Shown here: positions 19,964 through 29,261 of the stretch, in pieces
Position numbering within the stretch: position 1 is the stretch's first letter
How the letters are laid out: the number at the start of each line of letters is the position of its first letter
Assembly: GCA_900316955.1 (NCBI GenBank)
Contig: ONEX01000010.1
Location: 41,246 to 105,245 of the forward strand
DNA length: 64,000 bases
From: an uncultured Bacteroidales bacterium
GTDB taxonomy: Bacteria > Bacteroidota > Bacteroidia > Bacteroidales > UBA932
Reading direction: 5' to 3'
Position numbers and translations under genes: made by a program
Notes under the pieces: model-generated
What the model was told of the DNA's origin: nothing
The model's database searches: none
Seen by the model: the letters and a program-made list of their open reading frames with translations, nothing else

Positions 19964-20420
19964 AACTTGGCACCGGGCAAACGATGTCCCTTCGGCTTTT
20001 CCTGTACATCCGGGAGAAATCCTGGGAAGGGAGTTGAAGGAACGCGGGATCAGCCAGAAACAGTTTGCCGGGCTCATCGGGATGCAGCCTTCGCATTTGA
20101 GTGCGTTGATTCATGGGATGCGTTCCTTTACACCGGCAGTGGCTGAGAAAATCGCATCCGGCCTGACCGGCATTTCTGCCGATTATTGGACGCGGATGCA
20201 AAGCAGTTACAACCGGGACAACCAGAGAAAGAGGGGGAACACTTCTCACCTGGTTACCGGATATGGGAGCGTCCAGGAAGCGCCTGCTTGGGTACTGAAC
20301 GATCCCGGACGATTCAATGGGGACCAGTGTCACTATGCTTTGTCCATCCCGACTGGTGACAAGGTCCTATTTGAGCAAATGGCGGCCCGTTTGGGCTGGA
20401 CGCTGGAGAAAATTGACTAG
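19947..20420 (+). CDS. higA: HigA-like antitoxin, XRE helix-turn-helix
   Basis: 157 residues. The HTH covers about 18-75 (VHPGEILGRELKERGISQKQ, then the recognition part MQPSHLSALIHG), matching the HigA/VapI type. The roughly 70 extra C-terminal residues beyond the usual HigA length are of unknown role. Overlaps the toxin gene by 17 nt and the convergent SGNH hydrolase gene by 4 nt. Expected to neutralise the toxin and repress the operon through the palindrome upstream. Confidence 0.85.
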   Translation: METRNETWHRANDVPSAFPVHPGEILGRELKERGISQKQFAGLIGMQPSHLSALIHGMRSFTPAVAEKIASGLTGISADYWTRMQSSYNRDNQRKRGNTSHLVTGYGSVQEAPAWVLNDPGRFNGDQCHYALSIPTGDKVLFEQMAARLGWTLEKID

Positions 20421-20429
20421 ATTACCCGG
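20415..20429 (+). repeat. Right copy of imperfect 15-nt direct repeat flanking HigBA region
   Basis: GACTAGATTACCCGG; 13 of 15 positions agree with 19399-19413. It covers the stop codon of higA and the end of the SGNH gene. Confidence 0.35.
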
Positions 20430-21286
20430 CAGGGGAGGACGAGGGACTGATACAGGAGGACTTCCGCCAGGCGCCGGTGGCCGGCTTCGTTCGGGTGGAG
20501 CCGGTCCTTGACCGTATCCTTGTAGAATAAGGCGGCATCCTCCTCCAGGATGGGATACATTCCGGAAACGGCGTGCAGGTCGATGACGTTCACGCTCCAG
20601 ACGTTGGCCGCTTCCTTGATAGCGTCGATGTACGCGTCCAGGTACAGGCCGATGCGGTTCTGCCAGGTTTCCTCGGGCTGGTAGTTGTCGTCGCCTGCAT
20701 CGAAGAGGGCGCGGTGCACGGGTGTCAGGAAGGTGATGGGCGTTCCCGGGAAGGTCTCTTTCAACAGACGGACCGCGCGGTTGATCCGGCCCTTGAAGGT
20801 TCCCTCGTCATAGACGAATGTGCGGTGGAGCCGCTGGAAAACCCGCTTTGGCTCGCCCACGGCCGCTTCCACCTCTTCCACGGCTTCCGTGTACCATTCC
20901 CCGATGGGAATGCCGGAATTGTAGTCGTTGGTGCCCAGGAAAATGCAGATCATGTCCGGCTGTACGCCAGGGGCGGTCGCCTGGAACATCCTCACTTCCG
21001 CTTCCACGTCTTTCATCTGCCAGCCACTGATGGCGGGTACATAGGCGGTGATGCCCAGCCAGTCCGAGAGCCAGTCGTAATAATGCCGGTCCACGATGTG
21101 GGAAGCGACGCAGTCGCTGATGGAATCCCCGATGAACAGGACCTTCTTGCCTGTCCAGGGATGCCGGACCAGGCCGGTTTCCGCCGTCGGCGCCGCCGGC
21201 TCGATGACGGCCGCCCGGAACCGGTTCTGCGCTCGGACGGACAGGACGCAGAGCGACAGGAGTACGAGAATCGTGACTTTTTTCAT
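20417..21286 (-). CDS. Secreted SGNH/GDSL-family esterase
   Basis: A 289-residue protein with a signal peptide (about 1-20, SVRAQ). SGNH blocks are block I FIGDSISD (about 50-57), block III IFLGTNDYN, and block V DRLHPNEAGH near residue 268, giving the Ser-Asp-His triad. Such secreted enzymes deacetylate polysaccharides or hydrolyse small esters. The start at 21286 (MKKVTIL) is chosen because the -7 box lies 12 nt upstream. Single-gene unit between the HigBA module and a divergent hydrolase. Confidence 0.9.
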   Translation of the reverse strand: MKKVTILVLLSLCVLSVRAQNRFRAAVIEPAAPTAETGLVRHPWTGKKVLFIGDSISDCVASHIVDRHYYDWLSDWLGITAYVPAISGWQMKDVEAEVRMFQATAPGVQPDMICIFLGTNDYNSGIPIGEWYTEAVEEVEAAVGEPKRVFQRLHRTFVYDEGTFKGRINRAVRLLKETFPGTPITFLTPVHRALFDAGDDNYQPEETWQNRIGLYLDAYIDAIKEAANVWSVNVIDLHAVSGMYPILEEDAALFYKDTVKDRLHPNEAGHRRLAEVLLYQSLVLPCRVI

Positions 21287-21298
21287 ATGCAACATTTG

Positions 21299-21306
21299 CA
21301 AATATA
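21299..21306 (-). promoter_or_regulatory. Promoter -7 box of SGNH hydrolase gene
   Basis: TATATTTG on the minus strand, 12 nt upstream of the ATG. Confidence 0.65.
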
Positions 21307-21378
21307 CGTAAAAATACCTTGTTTTACATAGGGGAAAATAGTTTGTCGCAGGTGCAAACCTTTCCCGGAATTAATCGG

Positions 21379-21386
21379 TACTTTTG
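21379..21386 (+). promoter_or_regulatory. Promoter -7 box of double alpha/beta hydrolase gene
   Basis: TACTTTTG, 24 nt before the ATG at 21411. Divergent from the SGNH hydrolase promoter. Confidence 0.6.
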
Positions 21387-21410
21387 CGACAGAACAACAC
21401 GATACGCGAT

Positions 21411-23072
21411 ATGAAACGATTTCTTTGCATGGCTTTCGTCCTGACGATGAGCGTCGGGGCGTTTGCCCAGCCGGGCCGGATGCCGCAGCAGGTAATCCTG
21501 ACCGCCCGCGCCACCAGTACCATCCAGTATGGCGGTCCTACCCGCGCGGAAGGCCGTTCGTACAACTTTACCCCCGTGTTTTTCATCTATCCGGATGGAA
21601 AGCTGGACGAGGCCGGTGCGGAGGCCCTGCTGCAGGAACTGGATATCCAGCCGTTGCTGGACAGCGAATACGGCAACGCGATGGTCATCAATCCCGTCGG
21701 GGACAAGTATGCCGCTGATGCGGATTTCGAGGCATTCGTGAACCTCTTCAATGCCAGCCGCGGCCCGGGGAACCTGAAGGTCGTGGGCATCGGCCAGGGG
21801 GCGACGTTCGTCAACCAGGTGATCGCCCAGAAGGCGGGTGGCCAGATTGCCGGCATCCTGTCGGTGGGCGGCAAGCCCGGCAAGGCGGTCGATGCGGCCG
21901 GCGTGCCCGCGTATATCGCGGGGAAGGGGGCCGCGAAGGTGGCGAAGCCTTACCAGGCCGCCATCGCCGCCCACGCCGATGAACCCCTGCTGAAGGTGGT
22001 CGTGAACCCGGCCGAAAAGGCGTCCCTGAAGGAGGTCTTCGCCGAAGCCTGGAAAGAAGTGCTGGGCCGCAACTATCGGTATAACAATTACAACCATACC
22101 CATTACGAGGGCGCGCAGTTCGGCCAGTACGGGTCCTATGAACTGGAACCCTATCTGGACTGTGAATCCCTGGGCATCAAGCGGATCATCGTGGAACAGC
22201 CCGTGGGAAGGGGCCAGCGCGGGCAGGATGCCCCCAAGCAGCTCTGGTACGAGTACTGGCCGGAGGAACTGCTGGAAAACGCCCCGGCGCGCAGCGTCCC
22301 CGTCATGGTTCTCCTGCATGGAAACCAGAACGATCCCCGTACGCAGGCCGAGACCTCCGGCTTCATCCAGGTGGCCGCCGAGGACCGTTTCTTCGTCGTG
22401 GAGATGGAGTGGCAGGGAACGCCCAACTACCAGGCCATGGGCCACGACGGCATCGAATCCGTCCTGTACCAGCTGTTCGCCAAGTATCCCCAGCTGGACC
22501 CTTCCCGCGTGTATGCCGAGGGCCTTTCCGCCGGCTCGATGACCGCGACCGCCCTGGGAATCAAGAAGTCCCATCTGTTCGCCGCCGTGGGCGGCCATTC
22601 CGGCGGCCTCCTCGTCAGCCCGGTGCCGGGATTCCCGTCTTTCGGCCCGCTCTGGGACGAGGCTGTCCAGAAACGGGGCGCCGTGGAAATGCCTTACTGC
22701 TCCGTCTTTGGCACGAAGGACAACGTAGTCCCTTACATCCGTCCCGACAATTGGCGGAACAACGGTTACCTCAACGCCTGGAACGCCTACGAGCAGATGA
22801 ACGGGATGGAAGTGGTCCGCGAACTGGACTTTTCCATCGATCCGGTCTTCGCACAGCATCTGCGTGACCGGGAAACCATCGTCACGAACAAGGGCGACGG
22901 TATCACCATCGAGACCGGCGTGCTGTACAAAGGCGACATTCCCCTGATCAGAATGGTGGCGGTGATGGACTACGGCCACTGGAACTTCCAGCCCACCGCC
23001 CGCATCATGTGGGACTTCTTCTCCCACTACCGCCGCGACCCCGAAACCAAGAAACTGATCTACATCCCGTAA
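21411..23072 (+). CDS. Secreted alpha/beta hydrolase (PHB-depolymerase/CE1-like esterase), possibly two-domain
   Basis: A 553-residue protein with a signal peptide (about 1-20, GAFAQ). The C-terminal part (about 285-553) is a complete esterase: VMVLLHGNQND oxyanion region, nucleophile serine in EGLSAGSMT, acid-loop candidates around FGTKDNVVPY, and DYGHWNF as the probable catalytic histidine. The N-terminal part (about 45-240) has a hydrolase-like pattern, but the nucleophile elbow reads VGIGQGATF with Gln in place of Ser, so it appears inactive. The substrate is unknown; the neighbourhood suggests plant-wall esters. Confidence 0.8.
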   Translation: MKRFLCMAFVLTMSVGAFAQPGRMPQQVILTARATSTIQYGGPTRAEGRSYNFTPVFFIYPDGKLDEAGAEALLQELDIQPLLDSEYGNAMVINPVGDKYAADADFEAFVNLFNASRGPGNLKVVGIGQGATFVNQVIAQKAGGQIAGILSVGGKPGKAVDAAGVPAYIAGKGAAKVAKPYQAAIAAHADEPLLKVVVNPAEKASLKEVFAEAWKEVLGRNYRYNNYNHTHYEGAQFGQYGSYELEPYLDCESLGIKRIIVEQPVGRGQRGQDAPKQLWYEYWPEELLENAPARSVPVMVLLHGNQNDPRTQAETSGFIQVAAEDRFFVVEMEWQGTPNYQAMGHDGIESVLYQLFAKYPQLDPSRVYAEGLSAGSMTATALGIKKSHLFAAVGGHSGGLLVSPVPGFPSFGPLWDEAVQKRGAVEMPYCSVFGTKDNVVPYIRPDNWRNNGYLNAWNAYEQMNGMEVVRELDFSIDPVFAQHLRDRETIVTNKGDGITIETGVLYKGDIPLIRMVAVMDYGHWNFQPTARIMWDFFSHYRRDPETKKLIYIP

Positions 23073-23163
23073 ACGGCCGCCGTCCGAGTCACGGCGATAA
23101 GGGCACTTTTACACTTTGACAAACATTTGGACAAGCGTGTAAGCGACACAGTGATAAAAGTCC

Positions 23164-23171
23164 TACCTTTG
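23164..23171 (+). promoter_or_regulatory. Promoter -7 box of second GH3 gene
   Basis: TACCTTTG, 34 nt before the ATG at 23206. Confidence 0.6.
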
Positions 23172-23205
23172 TCATGCTGAAACTTATAAAACCAAATACA
23201 CTTTT

Positions 23206-25518
23206 ATGAAAAGAATCTTACTGACCGTTGCAGCGCTCGTCGTGGCGCTCGGAGCCCTGGCCCAGCCGAAACTGACCAAGGACAACATCGAAGAAATCAT
23301 CAAGGCGATGACCCTGCAGGAGAAAGCCACCCTGCTCGTTGGCGGCGCCCGTGCCGCCATGGTGAACGGCGTGACCTCCGGTACCGCCTGGCAGGTTCCC
23401 GGCGCCGCCGGCAACACCCGTCCGATCGAGCGCCTCGGCATCCCCGGCACCGTCCTCGCCGACGGCCCTGCCGGCCTGCGCATCCAGCCCACCCGTCAGG
23501 GTGACAGCAACACCTATTATTGCACCGGTTTCCCGGTGGGAACCCTGCTGGCCAGCTCCTGGGATATCGCCCTCGTGGAGGATGTGACCAAAGCTATGGG
23601 TAACGAAGTGCTCGAGTACGGCGTGGACGTTCTCCTCGCCCCGGGCATGAACATCCATCGCAACCCGCTGTGCGGCCGTAACTTCGAGTACTTCTCCGAA
23701 GATCCGGTCCTCTCCGGCAAGATGGCTGCCGCGTACGTGCGCGGTATCCAGTCCAACGGGGTGGGCACCTCCATCAAGCACTACATGGCCAACAACCAGG
23801 AGACCAACCGCAACGAGAACGACGCCCGCATCAGCCAGCGCGCCCTCCGCGAGATCTACCTGAAGAACTTCGAGATCGCTGTGAAGGAGTCCGATCCCTG
23901 GACCGTGATGTCCTCCTACAACCAGATGAACGGCGAGTACACCCAGCAGAAGTTCGACCTGCTGACCACCGTCCTCCGCGACGAGTGGGGCTTCAAGGGC
24001 ATCGTGATGACCGACTGGGGCAACAAGGCCGGCACCGTGAAGTCCGCCAAGGCCGGCAACGACCTGATGGAACCGGGCAACCAGAATGAGATCGACCGCA
24101 TTGTCGCGGGCGTCCAGGACGGCACCATCTCCCAGGAGGAGCTGGACCGCAACGTCCGCAACATGCTTAACTACATCGTCCGCACCCCGCGCTTCAACGG
24201 CTACAAGTTCTCCAACAAGCCGGATCTGAAGGCCCATGCCGCCGTGGCCCGCAAGGCCGCCGGCGAGGCCATCGTCCTCCTCCGCAACGAGAACGAGACC
24301 CTTCCGCTCAAGGGCAACGAGAAAGTCGCCCTTTACGGCGTCTCCGCCATCGACTTCGTGGCCGGCGGCACCGGTTCCGGCGACGTGAACAAGGCCTATG
24401 TCGTGAACATGGAAGACGCGATGAAGAACGCCGGTTTCACGCTGGACCAGACTCTCGCCGACTACTACAAGGCTTTCGTCGCCTACGACAAGGCGCAGAC
24501 CGCCCTGAGCGGCACCCAGTTCTCCTGGTTCAGCCGCCGCAAGCTCGCCGAGATCGCCATCCCCACCGCCGCCATCGAGAACGAGGCGAAGGCCAATGAC
24601 GTGGCCGTCGTGGTCCTCGGCCGCAACGCCGGCGAGGGCGCCGACCGCAAGCAGATCGACGACTTCGAACTCACCACCGTCGAGCGCGAACTCCTCCGCG
24701 ACGTGAGCACCGCCTACCATGCCGTCGGCAAGAAGGTGGTCGTGGTCCTGAACATCGGCGGCGTCATCGAGACCGCCTCCTGGAAGAACATGGTCGACGC
24801 GATCGTCCTCCCTTGGTCCCCGGGCCAGGAAGGTGCCAACGCCGTCGCCGACGTCCTCACCGGCAAGGTGAACCCGTCCGGCAAGCTCCCGATGACCTTC
24901 CCCATCAACTTCATGGACCACCCGTCCTCCGCGAACTTCCCGTACAACTACTCCAACCAGGGCAACAACCGCGGCTTCGGCGGCTGGGGCGGCCAGCGCC
25001 AGCTCCGCAAGGACGTGGACTACACCGACTACGCCGAGGGCATCTGGGTGGGCTACCGCCACTTCGCCACCAAGGGCGTCGAGGTTTCCTACCCGTTCGG
25101 CTTCGGTCTGAGCTACAGCTATTTCGTGTATTCCAAGCCGGTCGTGAAGGCGACGGCGGACGGTTTCGAGGCTTCCGTCACCGTGACCAACCAGGGCAAG
25201 GTGGCCGGCAAGGAGGTCGTCGAGGTCTATGTCCACGCCCCCGAAGGCGGTCTGGAGAAGCCGGCTTGCGAGCTGAAGGCTTTCGCCAAGACGAAGCTCC
25301 TCGCCCCGGGCGAGAGCCAGGTCGTGACCGTGAAGGTGGACAACTACTCCCTCGCTTCCTTCAACGAGGCGACGAGCGCCTGGGAGGCCCCTGCGGGCAA
25401 CTACAACGTGATGTTCGGCGCTTCCGTGGCGGACATCCGCGCCCAGGCCGGCTACAAGCTCGGCAAGGCCAAGAGCTGGGCCGTGCACAACGTGCTCGCC
25501 CCGGTGGCCGCCAAGTAG
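23206..25518 (+). CDS. Secreted GH3 beta-glucosidase/beta-xylosidase
   Basis: 770 residues with a signal peptide (about 1-20, GALAQ) instead of the lipobox of its paralogue at 8252-10549. The GH3 nucleophile is Asp270 (GIVMTDWGN), the substrate-binding stretch is KHYMANNQETNR, and the C-terminal fibronectin III-like domain starts near 650. The two GH3 proteins are clearly paralogous throughout. This copy is a stand-alone gene whose stop is directly adjacent to the convergent AraC gene. The different cellular anchoring suggests division of labour. Confidence 0.93.
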   Translation: MKRILLTVAALVVALGALAQPKLTKDNIEEIIKAMTLQEKATLLVGGARAAMVNGVTSGTAWQVPGAAGNTRPIERLGIPGTVLADGPAGLRIQPTRQGDSNTYYCTGFPVGTLLASSWDIALVEDVTKAMGNEVLEYGVDVLLAPGMNIHRNPLCGRNFEYFSEDPVLSGKMAAAYVRGIQSNGVGTSIKHYMANNQETNRNENDARISQRALREIYLKNFEIAVKESDPWTVMSSYNQMNGEYTQQKFDLLTTVLRDEWGFKGIVMTDWGNKAGTVKSAKAGNDLMEPGNQNEIDRIVAGVQDGTISQEELDRNVRNMLNYIVRTPRFNGYKFSNKPDLKAHAAVARKAAGEAIVLLRNENETLPLKGNEKVALYGVSAIDFVAGGTGSGDVNKAYVVNMEDAMKNAGFTLDQTLADYYKAFVAYDKAQTALSGTQFSWFSRRKLAEIAIPTAAIENEAKANDVAVVVLGRNAGEGADRKQIDDFELTTVERELLRDVSTAYHAVGKKVVVVLNIGGVIETASWKNMVDAIVLPWSPGQEGANAVADVLTGKVNPSGKLPMTFPINFMDHPSSANFPYNYSNQGNNRGFGGWGGQRQLRKDVDYTDYAEGIWVGYRHFATKGVEVSYPFGFGLSYSYFVYSKPVVKATADGFEASVTVTNQGKVAGKEVVEVYVHAPEGGLEKPACELKAFAKTKLLAPGESQVVTVKVDNYSLASFNEATSAWEAPAGNYNVMFGASVADIRAQAGYKLGKAKSWAVHNVLAPVAAK

Positions 25519-26415
25519 CTATCGCTTCCGGCCTTGCGTCAATTCCCGGTAGGCGACCGGTGTCATCCCCGTGATGCGGCGGAAGGCCGTGAAGAAATAA
25601 TCGTAATTCTCGAATCCATTCTCGTACGCTATCTGTTTGACAGGTAGCGTACTGTTTGTAAGGCTTTCCTTGACCCGGGCGAAGCGCACCTCCTGGATGT
25701 ATCTGGCCGGGGAGAAGCCGGTGTATTCCTTGAAGATCCTCCGGAAGTTGGAGTAGCCCATGCTCAGTTCCCGGGCGATGTCTTCCGGGCGGATGGTGCG
25801 GTACTGCCGGGTGATGAGGATCTTCGCCCGGTTGATGAGGTCGCCCACCTCGGAGAATACCTGCTGGCGGTTGTAATAGACGGCCAGGCCCATCAGATGG
25901 ACGACGATCCCCATCAGGCGTTGCTGGAATCCGGAAGCCTGGCCGGATGCCACTTGGATGGCCTCCTCGTACAGGTTGACGATTTCGTCGTGCAGCCCTA
26001 GCCGGAACACCGGCTTTTCCGGGGAGAAGAAGCCTTTCCCGGCGATGTCCTGGGCCAGGGGGCCTTCGAAGCCGATCCAGTACTCCTTCCAGCCGGTGGA
26101 CGGGTCGGGCCGGTAGGTATGCCATTCGCCCGGGAATAGGACGAACATCGTTCCGCCGGCGACGGGGACGGGAGCGGAGAGGGAGGCGCTGCGGAAAACG
26201 CCTTGCCCTTCGGTGATATAGAGAATCTGGAATTCATTCAGGATCCGCCCGCGTTCTTCCGAGAACAGATAGCGGGAAGGGTGCCCCGTGGGCGGGTAAG
26301 GTTTTCCGGGGCCGACGTTCTGGAAACCTACGGAGTTTACGGCAAGGCCCCAGAGGAGGTCGTTCCTGTTGACGGCCAGGTATTTCAGGTGGATGTCTTC
26401 GTTTTTCATATCCAT
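25519..26415 (-). CDS. AraC-family regulator, probable rhamnose-operon activator
   Basis: A 298-residue regulator with an N-terminal cupin (about 50-160: FVLFPGEWHTYRPD) and a C-terminal double helix-turn-helix (about 195-290: PEDIARELSMGYSNFRRIFK, then NYDYFFTAFRRITGMTPVAY). It is divergent from rhaB with a 134-nt intergenic region carrying both promoters, the usual layout for a RhaR/RhaS-type L-rhamnose activator. MDMKNED offers starts at 26415 or 26409. Ligand assignment is inferred from context only. Confidence 0.87.
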   Translation of the reverse strand: MDMKNEDIHLKYLAVNRNDLLWGLAVNSVGFQNVGPGKPYPPTGHPSRYLFSEERGRILNEFQILYITEGQGVFRSASLSAPVPVAGGTMFVLFPGEWHTYRPDPSTGWKEYWIGFEGPLAQDIAGKGFFSPEKPVFRLGLHDEIVNLYEEAIQVASGQASGFQQRLMGIVVHLMGLAVYYNRQQVFSEVGDLINRAKILITRQYRTIRPEDIARELSMGYSNFRRIFKEYTGFSPARYIQEVRFARVKESLTNSTLPVKQIAYENGFENYDYFFTAFRRITGMTPVAYRELTQGRKR

Positions 26416-26441
26416 TTGCGGCGGGATGACCGACTCGTTTA

Positions 26442-26472
26442 CAAAAATAACGACAGGGTGTCAAAAATCAAA
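26442..26472 (-). promoter_or_regulatory. Promoter of rhamnose-linked AraC gene
   Basis: On the minus strand TTTG (26469-26472), 19 nt, then TATTTTTG (26442-26449). Confidence 0.75.
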
Positions 26473-26516
26473 GTTTATTTCGCAGAATCTTCACTCCGAA
26501 TGTGGAGACCATCCCG

Positions 26517-26524
26517 TATTTTTG
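26517..26524 (+). promoter_or_regulatory. Promoter -7 box of rhaBATD operon
   Basis: TATTTTTG, 25 nt before the rhaB ATG. No TTTG at -33, which fits a promoter needing an activator such as the divergent AraC protein. Confidence 0.65.
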
Positions 26525-26549
26525 TATCCGGACCCTAATCGGATCACTT

Positions 26550-27965
26550 ATGGCACAAAAACAGCATTTCCTGGCCTTCGACTGCGGCGCCACTTCGGGA
26601 CGCGCGGTGCTGGCCACGTTTTCCGACGGCGCCTTCACGATGAAGGAAGTGTACCGCTTCCCGAGCGGCATCATCGAACTGAACGGCAAGTATTACAGGG
26701 ACATCCTCGCGATTTATGACCATTTCCGCAAGTGCCTGGCGCAACTGGGCCGGGAAGGGGTCCGGATCGATTCCATCGGCATCGACACCTGGGGTGTGGA
26801 CTTCGGCTTCGTGGCCGACGACGGCTCCCTCGTGGGCAATCCCCGCGCCTACCGCGATCCCTATACGGACGGGATCCCCGAGGAGGTCTTCCGGACCATC
26901 CCGCGGGAGGAGTTGTACGGGGCTACGGGCATCCAGATCCTGAACTTCAATTCCATCTTCCAACTGTATGCGCAGACGAAGGAGGGCTTCGCCCCGCTGC
27001 GCGTGGCGGACAAGGTCCTTTTCATTCCGGACCTCCTCGCCTATATGCTGACAGGAAACAAAGTCTGTGAGTACACCATCGCTTCCACCTCCGGAATGAT
27101 GGACCAGACTTCCCGCCAGTTCAACCTGGGATTGCTGGAGAAACTGGGCGTCCGGACCGATGTCCTGCTGCCCATTACGCAGCCGGGCACCGTCATCGGC
27201 ACGCTCCGGAAGGAAATCGCCGAGGCCTGCGGCGTCCCCGAGGTGCCGGTCGTCGCCGTCGCCGGCCACGACACGGCGTCGGCCATCGCCGCCGTCCCGG
27301 CCGCGGACGCGAAGTTCGCCTACCTGTCCAGCGGCACCTGGAGCCTGATGGGCATCGAGACCCCGGCGCCCATCATCAACGAGGCTTCCACCCGCCTGAA
27401 TTTCACCAACGAGGGCGGCATCGACGGCACCACCCGGTTCCTGAAGAACATCACCGGCATGTGGCTGCTGGAGCAATGCCGCAAGGTCTGGACCGCGGAA
27501 GGCCGCACCTACAGCTATGCGGAACTCGAGGCCATGGCGCGTTCCGAGGCCGGTTTCGCGGGACGCATCAACCCGGACGACCCGCGTTTCGCCGCCCCGG
27601 CGAACATGGTGGAGGAAATCCGTCATGCCCTGGATGACCGGGAGCTGACCGATGCGCAGGTCGTGTCCTGCATCTACCATTCCCTCGCGGACCGCTACAA
27701 GGAGGTCGTGGACATGCTCCAGGGCTTCGCGCCGTTCCCGATCGAGAAACTCCACGTGATCGGCGGCGGCAGCGCCAACGACACGATGAGCCAGTGGACG
27801 GCGGACGCCCTCGGCATCCCGGTCGTGGCTGGTCCCACCGAGGCCACCGCCATCGGCAACGTGATGATCCAGGCCCGCGCTGCCGGGCTCGTCAAGGACC
27901 GCTGGGAAATGCGCAAGATGATTGCCGAAGCCTTTGCGGTAAAGACTTTTAAGCCAAACAATTAA
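26550..27965 (+). CDS. rhaB: Rhamnulokinase
   Basis: A 471-residue FGGY-family sugar kinase that phosphorylates L-rhamnulose at C1. N-terminal phosphate-binding segment LAFDCGATSGRAVL, substrate region IDTWGVDFGF, C-terminal ATP-binding pattern HVIGGGSANDTMSQWTAD. The start at 26550 (MAQKQHFLAFD) follows the -7 box by 25 nt. Followed after 13 nt by rhaA, so it is the first gene of a rhaBATD operon. Cytoplasmic. Confidence 0.95.
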   Translation: MAQKQHFLAFDCGATSGRAVLATFSDGAFTMKEVYRFPSGIIELNGKYYRDILAIYDHFRKCLAQLGREGVRIDSIGIDTWGVDFGFVADDGSLVGNPRAYRDPYTDGIPEEVFRTIPREELYGATGIQILNFNSIFQLYAQTKEGFAPLRVADKVLFIPDLLAYMLTGNKVCEYTIASTSGMMDQTSRQFNLGLLEKLGVRTDVLLPITQPGTVIGTLRKEIAEACGVPEVPVVAVAGHDTASAIAAVPAADAKFAYLSSGTWSLMGIETPAPIINEASTRLNFTNEGGIDGTTRFLKNITGMWLLEQCRKVWTAEGRTYSYAELEAMARSEAGFAGRINPDDPRFAAPANMVEEIRHALDDRELTDAQVVSCIYHSLADRYKEVVDMLQGFAPFPIEKLHVIGGGSANDTMSQWTADALGIPVVAGPTEATAIGNVMIQARAAGLVKDRWEMRKMIAEAFAVKTFKPNN

Positions 27966-27978
27966 AAACACTGATACC

Positions 27979-29229
27979 ATGAAAGAAGCACAGATCCTGA
28001 AAGCCTACGAGTTCGCCAAGGAGCGCTATGCCGCCATCGGCGTCGACACCGACAAGGCCGTCGAAACCCTCGAGAAAACCCCCATCTCCCTGCACTGCTG
28101 GCAGACCGACGACGTGATCGGTTTCGAGAGTGCGGCAGGCCTCTCCGGCGGCATCCAGACCACCGGCAACTATCCGGGCCGCGCCCGCAACATCGACGAG
28201 GTCCGCGCGGACGTCAAGTTCGCGAAGAGCCTCATCGCCGGCAACCACCGCCTGAATCTCCACGAGATCTACGGCGACTTCGGCGGCAAGTTCGTGGACC
28301 GCGACGAGGTCACCGTCGATTATTTCCAGAGCTGGATCCAGTGGGCGAAGGAGAACAACATGAAGCTGGACTTCAACTCCACCTCCTTCGGTCATCCCAA
28401 GAGCGGCAACCTGTCCCTCGCCAATCCCGATCCCGCCATCCGCGAATTCTGGATCGAGCACACCAAGCGCTGCCGCCGCATCGCGGACGCGATGGGCAAG
28501 GCCCAGGGCGATCCCTGCATCATGAACATCTGGGTCCACGACGGCTCCAAGGACCAGACCGTGGAGCGCAAGCGCTACCGCGAGATCTTCGCCGAGGCCC
28601 TGGACGAGATCCTCAAGGAGGACCTCCCGGGCATGAAGACCTGCCTGGAGGCGAAGCTCTTCGGCATCGGCCTCGAGAGCTATACCGTGGGCTCCCACGA
28701 CTTCGTGGCCGGCTACTGCGCCACCCGCAAGCTCATGTACACCCTGGACACGGGCCACTATGAGATGACCGAGAACGTGGCCGACATGGTCGCCTCGCTC
28801 CTGCTCTTCGTGCCGGAACTGATGCTCCATGTCTCCCGCCCGATCCGCTGGGACTCCGACCACGTGACCATCATGAACGACCAGACCCTGGACCTCTTCA
28901 AGGAGATCGTCCGGGCGGACGCCCTCGGCCGCAGCCACATCGGCCTGGACTACTTCGACGCCGCCATCAACCGCATCGGCGCCTATGTGATCGGCACCCG
29001 CGCCACGCAGAAGTGCGTCCTGTCCGCGCTCCTCGAGCCGCTCGCGAAGCTCCGCGAATACGAGGACGCCGGCAAGGGCTTCCAGCGTCTCGCCCTCCTC
29101 GAGGAGGCGAAGACTCTCCCGTTCGGCGCCGTGTTCGATTACTTCAACTACAAGAACGGCGTTCCCGTGGGCGAGGAGTTCATCCCTTGCATCGAGCAGT
29201 ACGAAAGGGAAGTTACATCTAAGCGTTAA
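27979..29229 (+). CDS. rhaA: L-rhamnose isomerase
   Basis: 416 residues; converts L-rhamnose to L-rhamnulose with divalent metal. Recognisable family segments include SLHCWQTDDV, GGIQTTGNYPGRARN, WVHDGSKD and a DTGHYEMTENVADM metal-site region. Length equals the usual size. Second gene of the rha operon. Immediately after its stop comes a 28-nt palindromic repeat that separates it from rhaT. Confidence 0.96.
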   Translation: MKEAQILKAYEFAKERYAAIGVDTDKAVETLEKTPISLHCWQTDDVIGFESAAGLSGGIQTTGNYPGRARNIDEVRADVKFAKSLIAGNHRLNLHEIYGDFGGKFVDRDEVTVDYFQSWIQWAKENNMKLDFNSTSFGHPKSGNLSLANPDPAIREFWIEHTKRCRRIADAMGKAQGDPCIMNIWVHDGSKDQTVERKRYREIFAEALDEILKEDLPGMKTCLEAKLFGIGLESYTVGSHDFVAGYCATRKLMYTLDTGHYEMTENVADMVASLLLFVPELMLHVSRPIRWDSDHVTIMNDQTLDLFKEIVRADALGRSHIGLDYFDAAINRIGAYVIGTRATQKCVLSALLEPLAKLREYEDAGKGFQRLALLEEAKTLPFGAVFDYFNYKNGVPVGEEFIPCIEQYEREVTSKR

Positions 29230-29230
29230 G

Positions 29231-29258
29231 GAGATGCCCGGTCAAGCCGGGCATGACG
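29231..29258 (+). repeat. 28-nt palindromic repeat between rhaA and rhaT
   Basis: GAGATGCCCGG, TCAAG loop, CCGGGCATGACG. It starts 1 nt after the rhaA stop and ends 3 nt before the likely rhaT ATG; its GGAG and an internal ATG lie in the translation-initiation region. Confidence 0.8.
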
Positions 29259-29261
29259 GCT

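Noticed and set aside
23078-23096. Hairpin CGCCGT/ACGGCG after the alpha/beta hydrolase as a terminator
   Set aside because: Short stem and no following T run.
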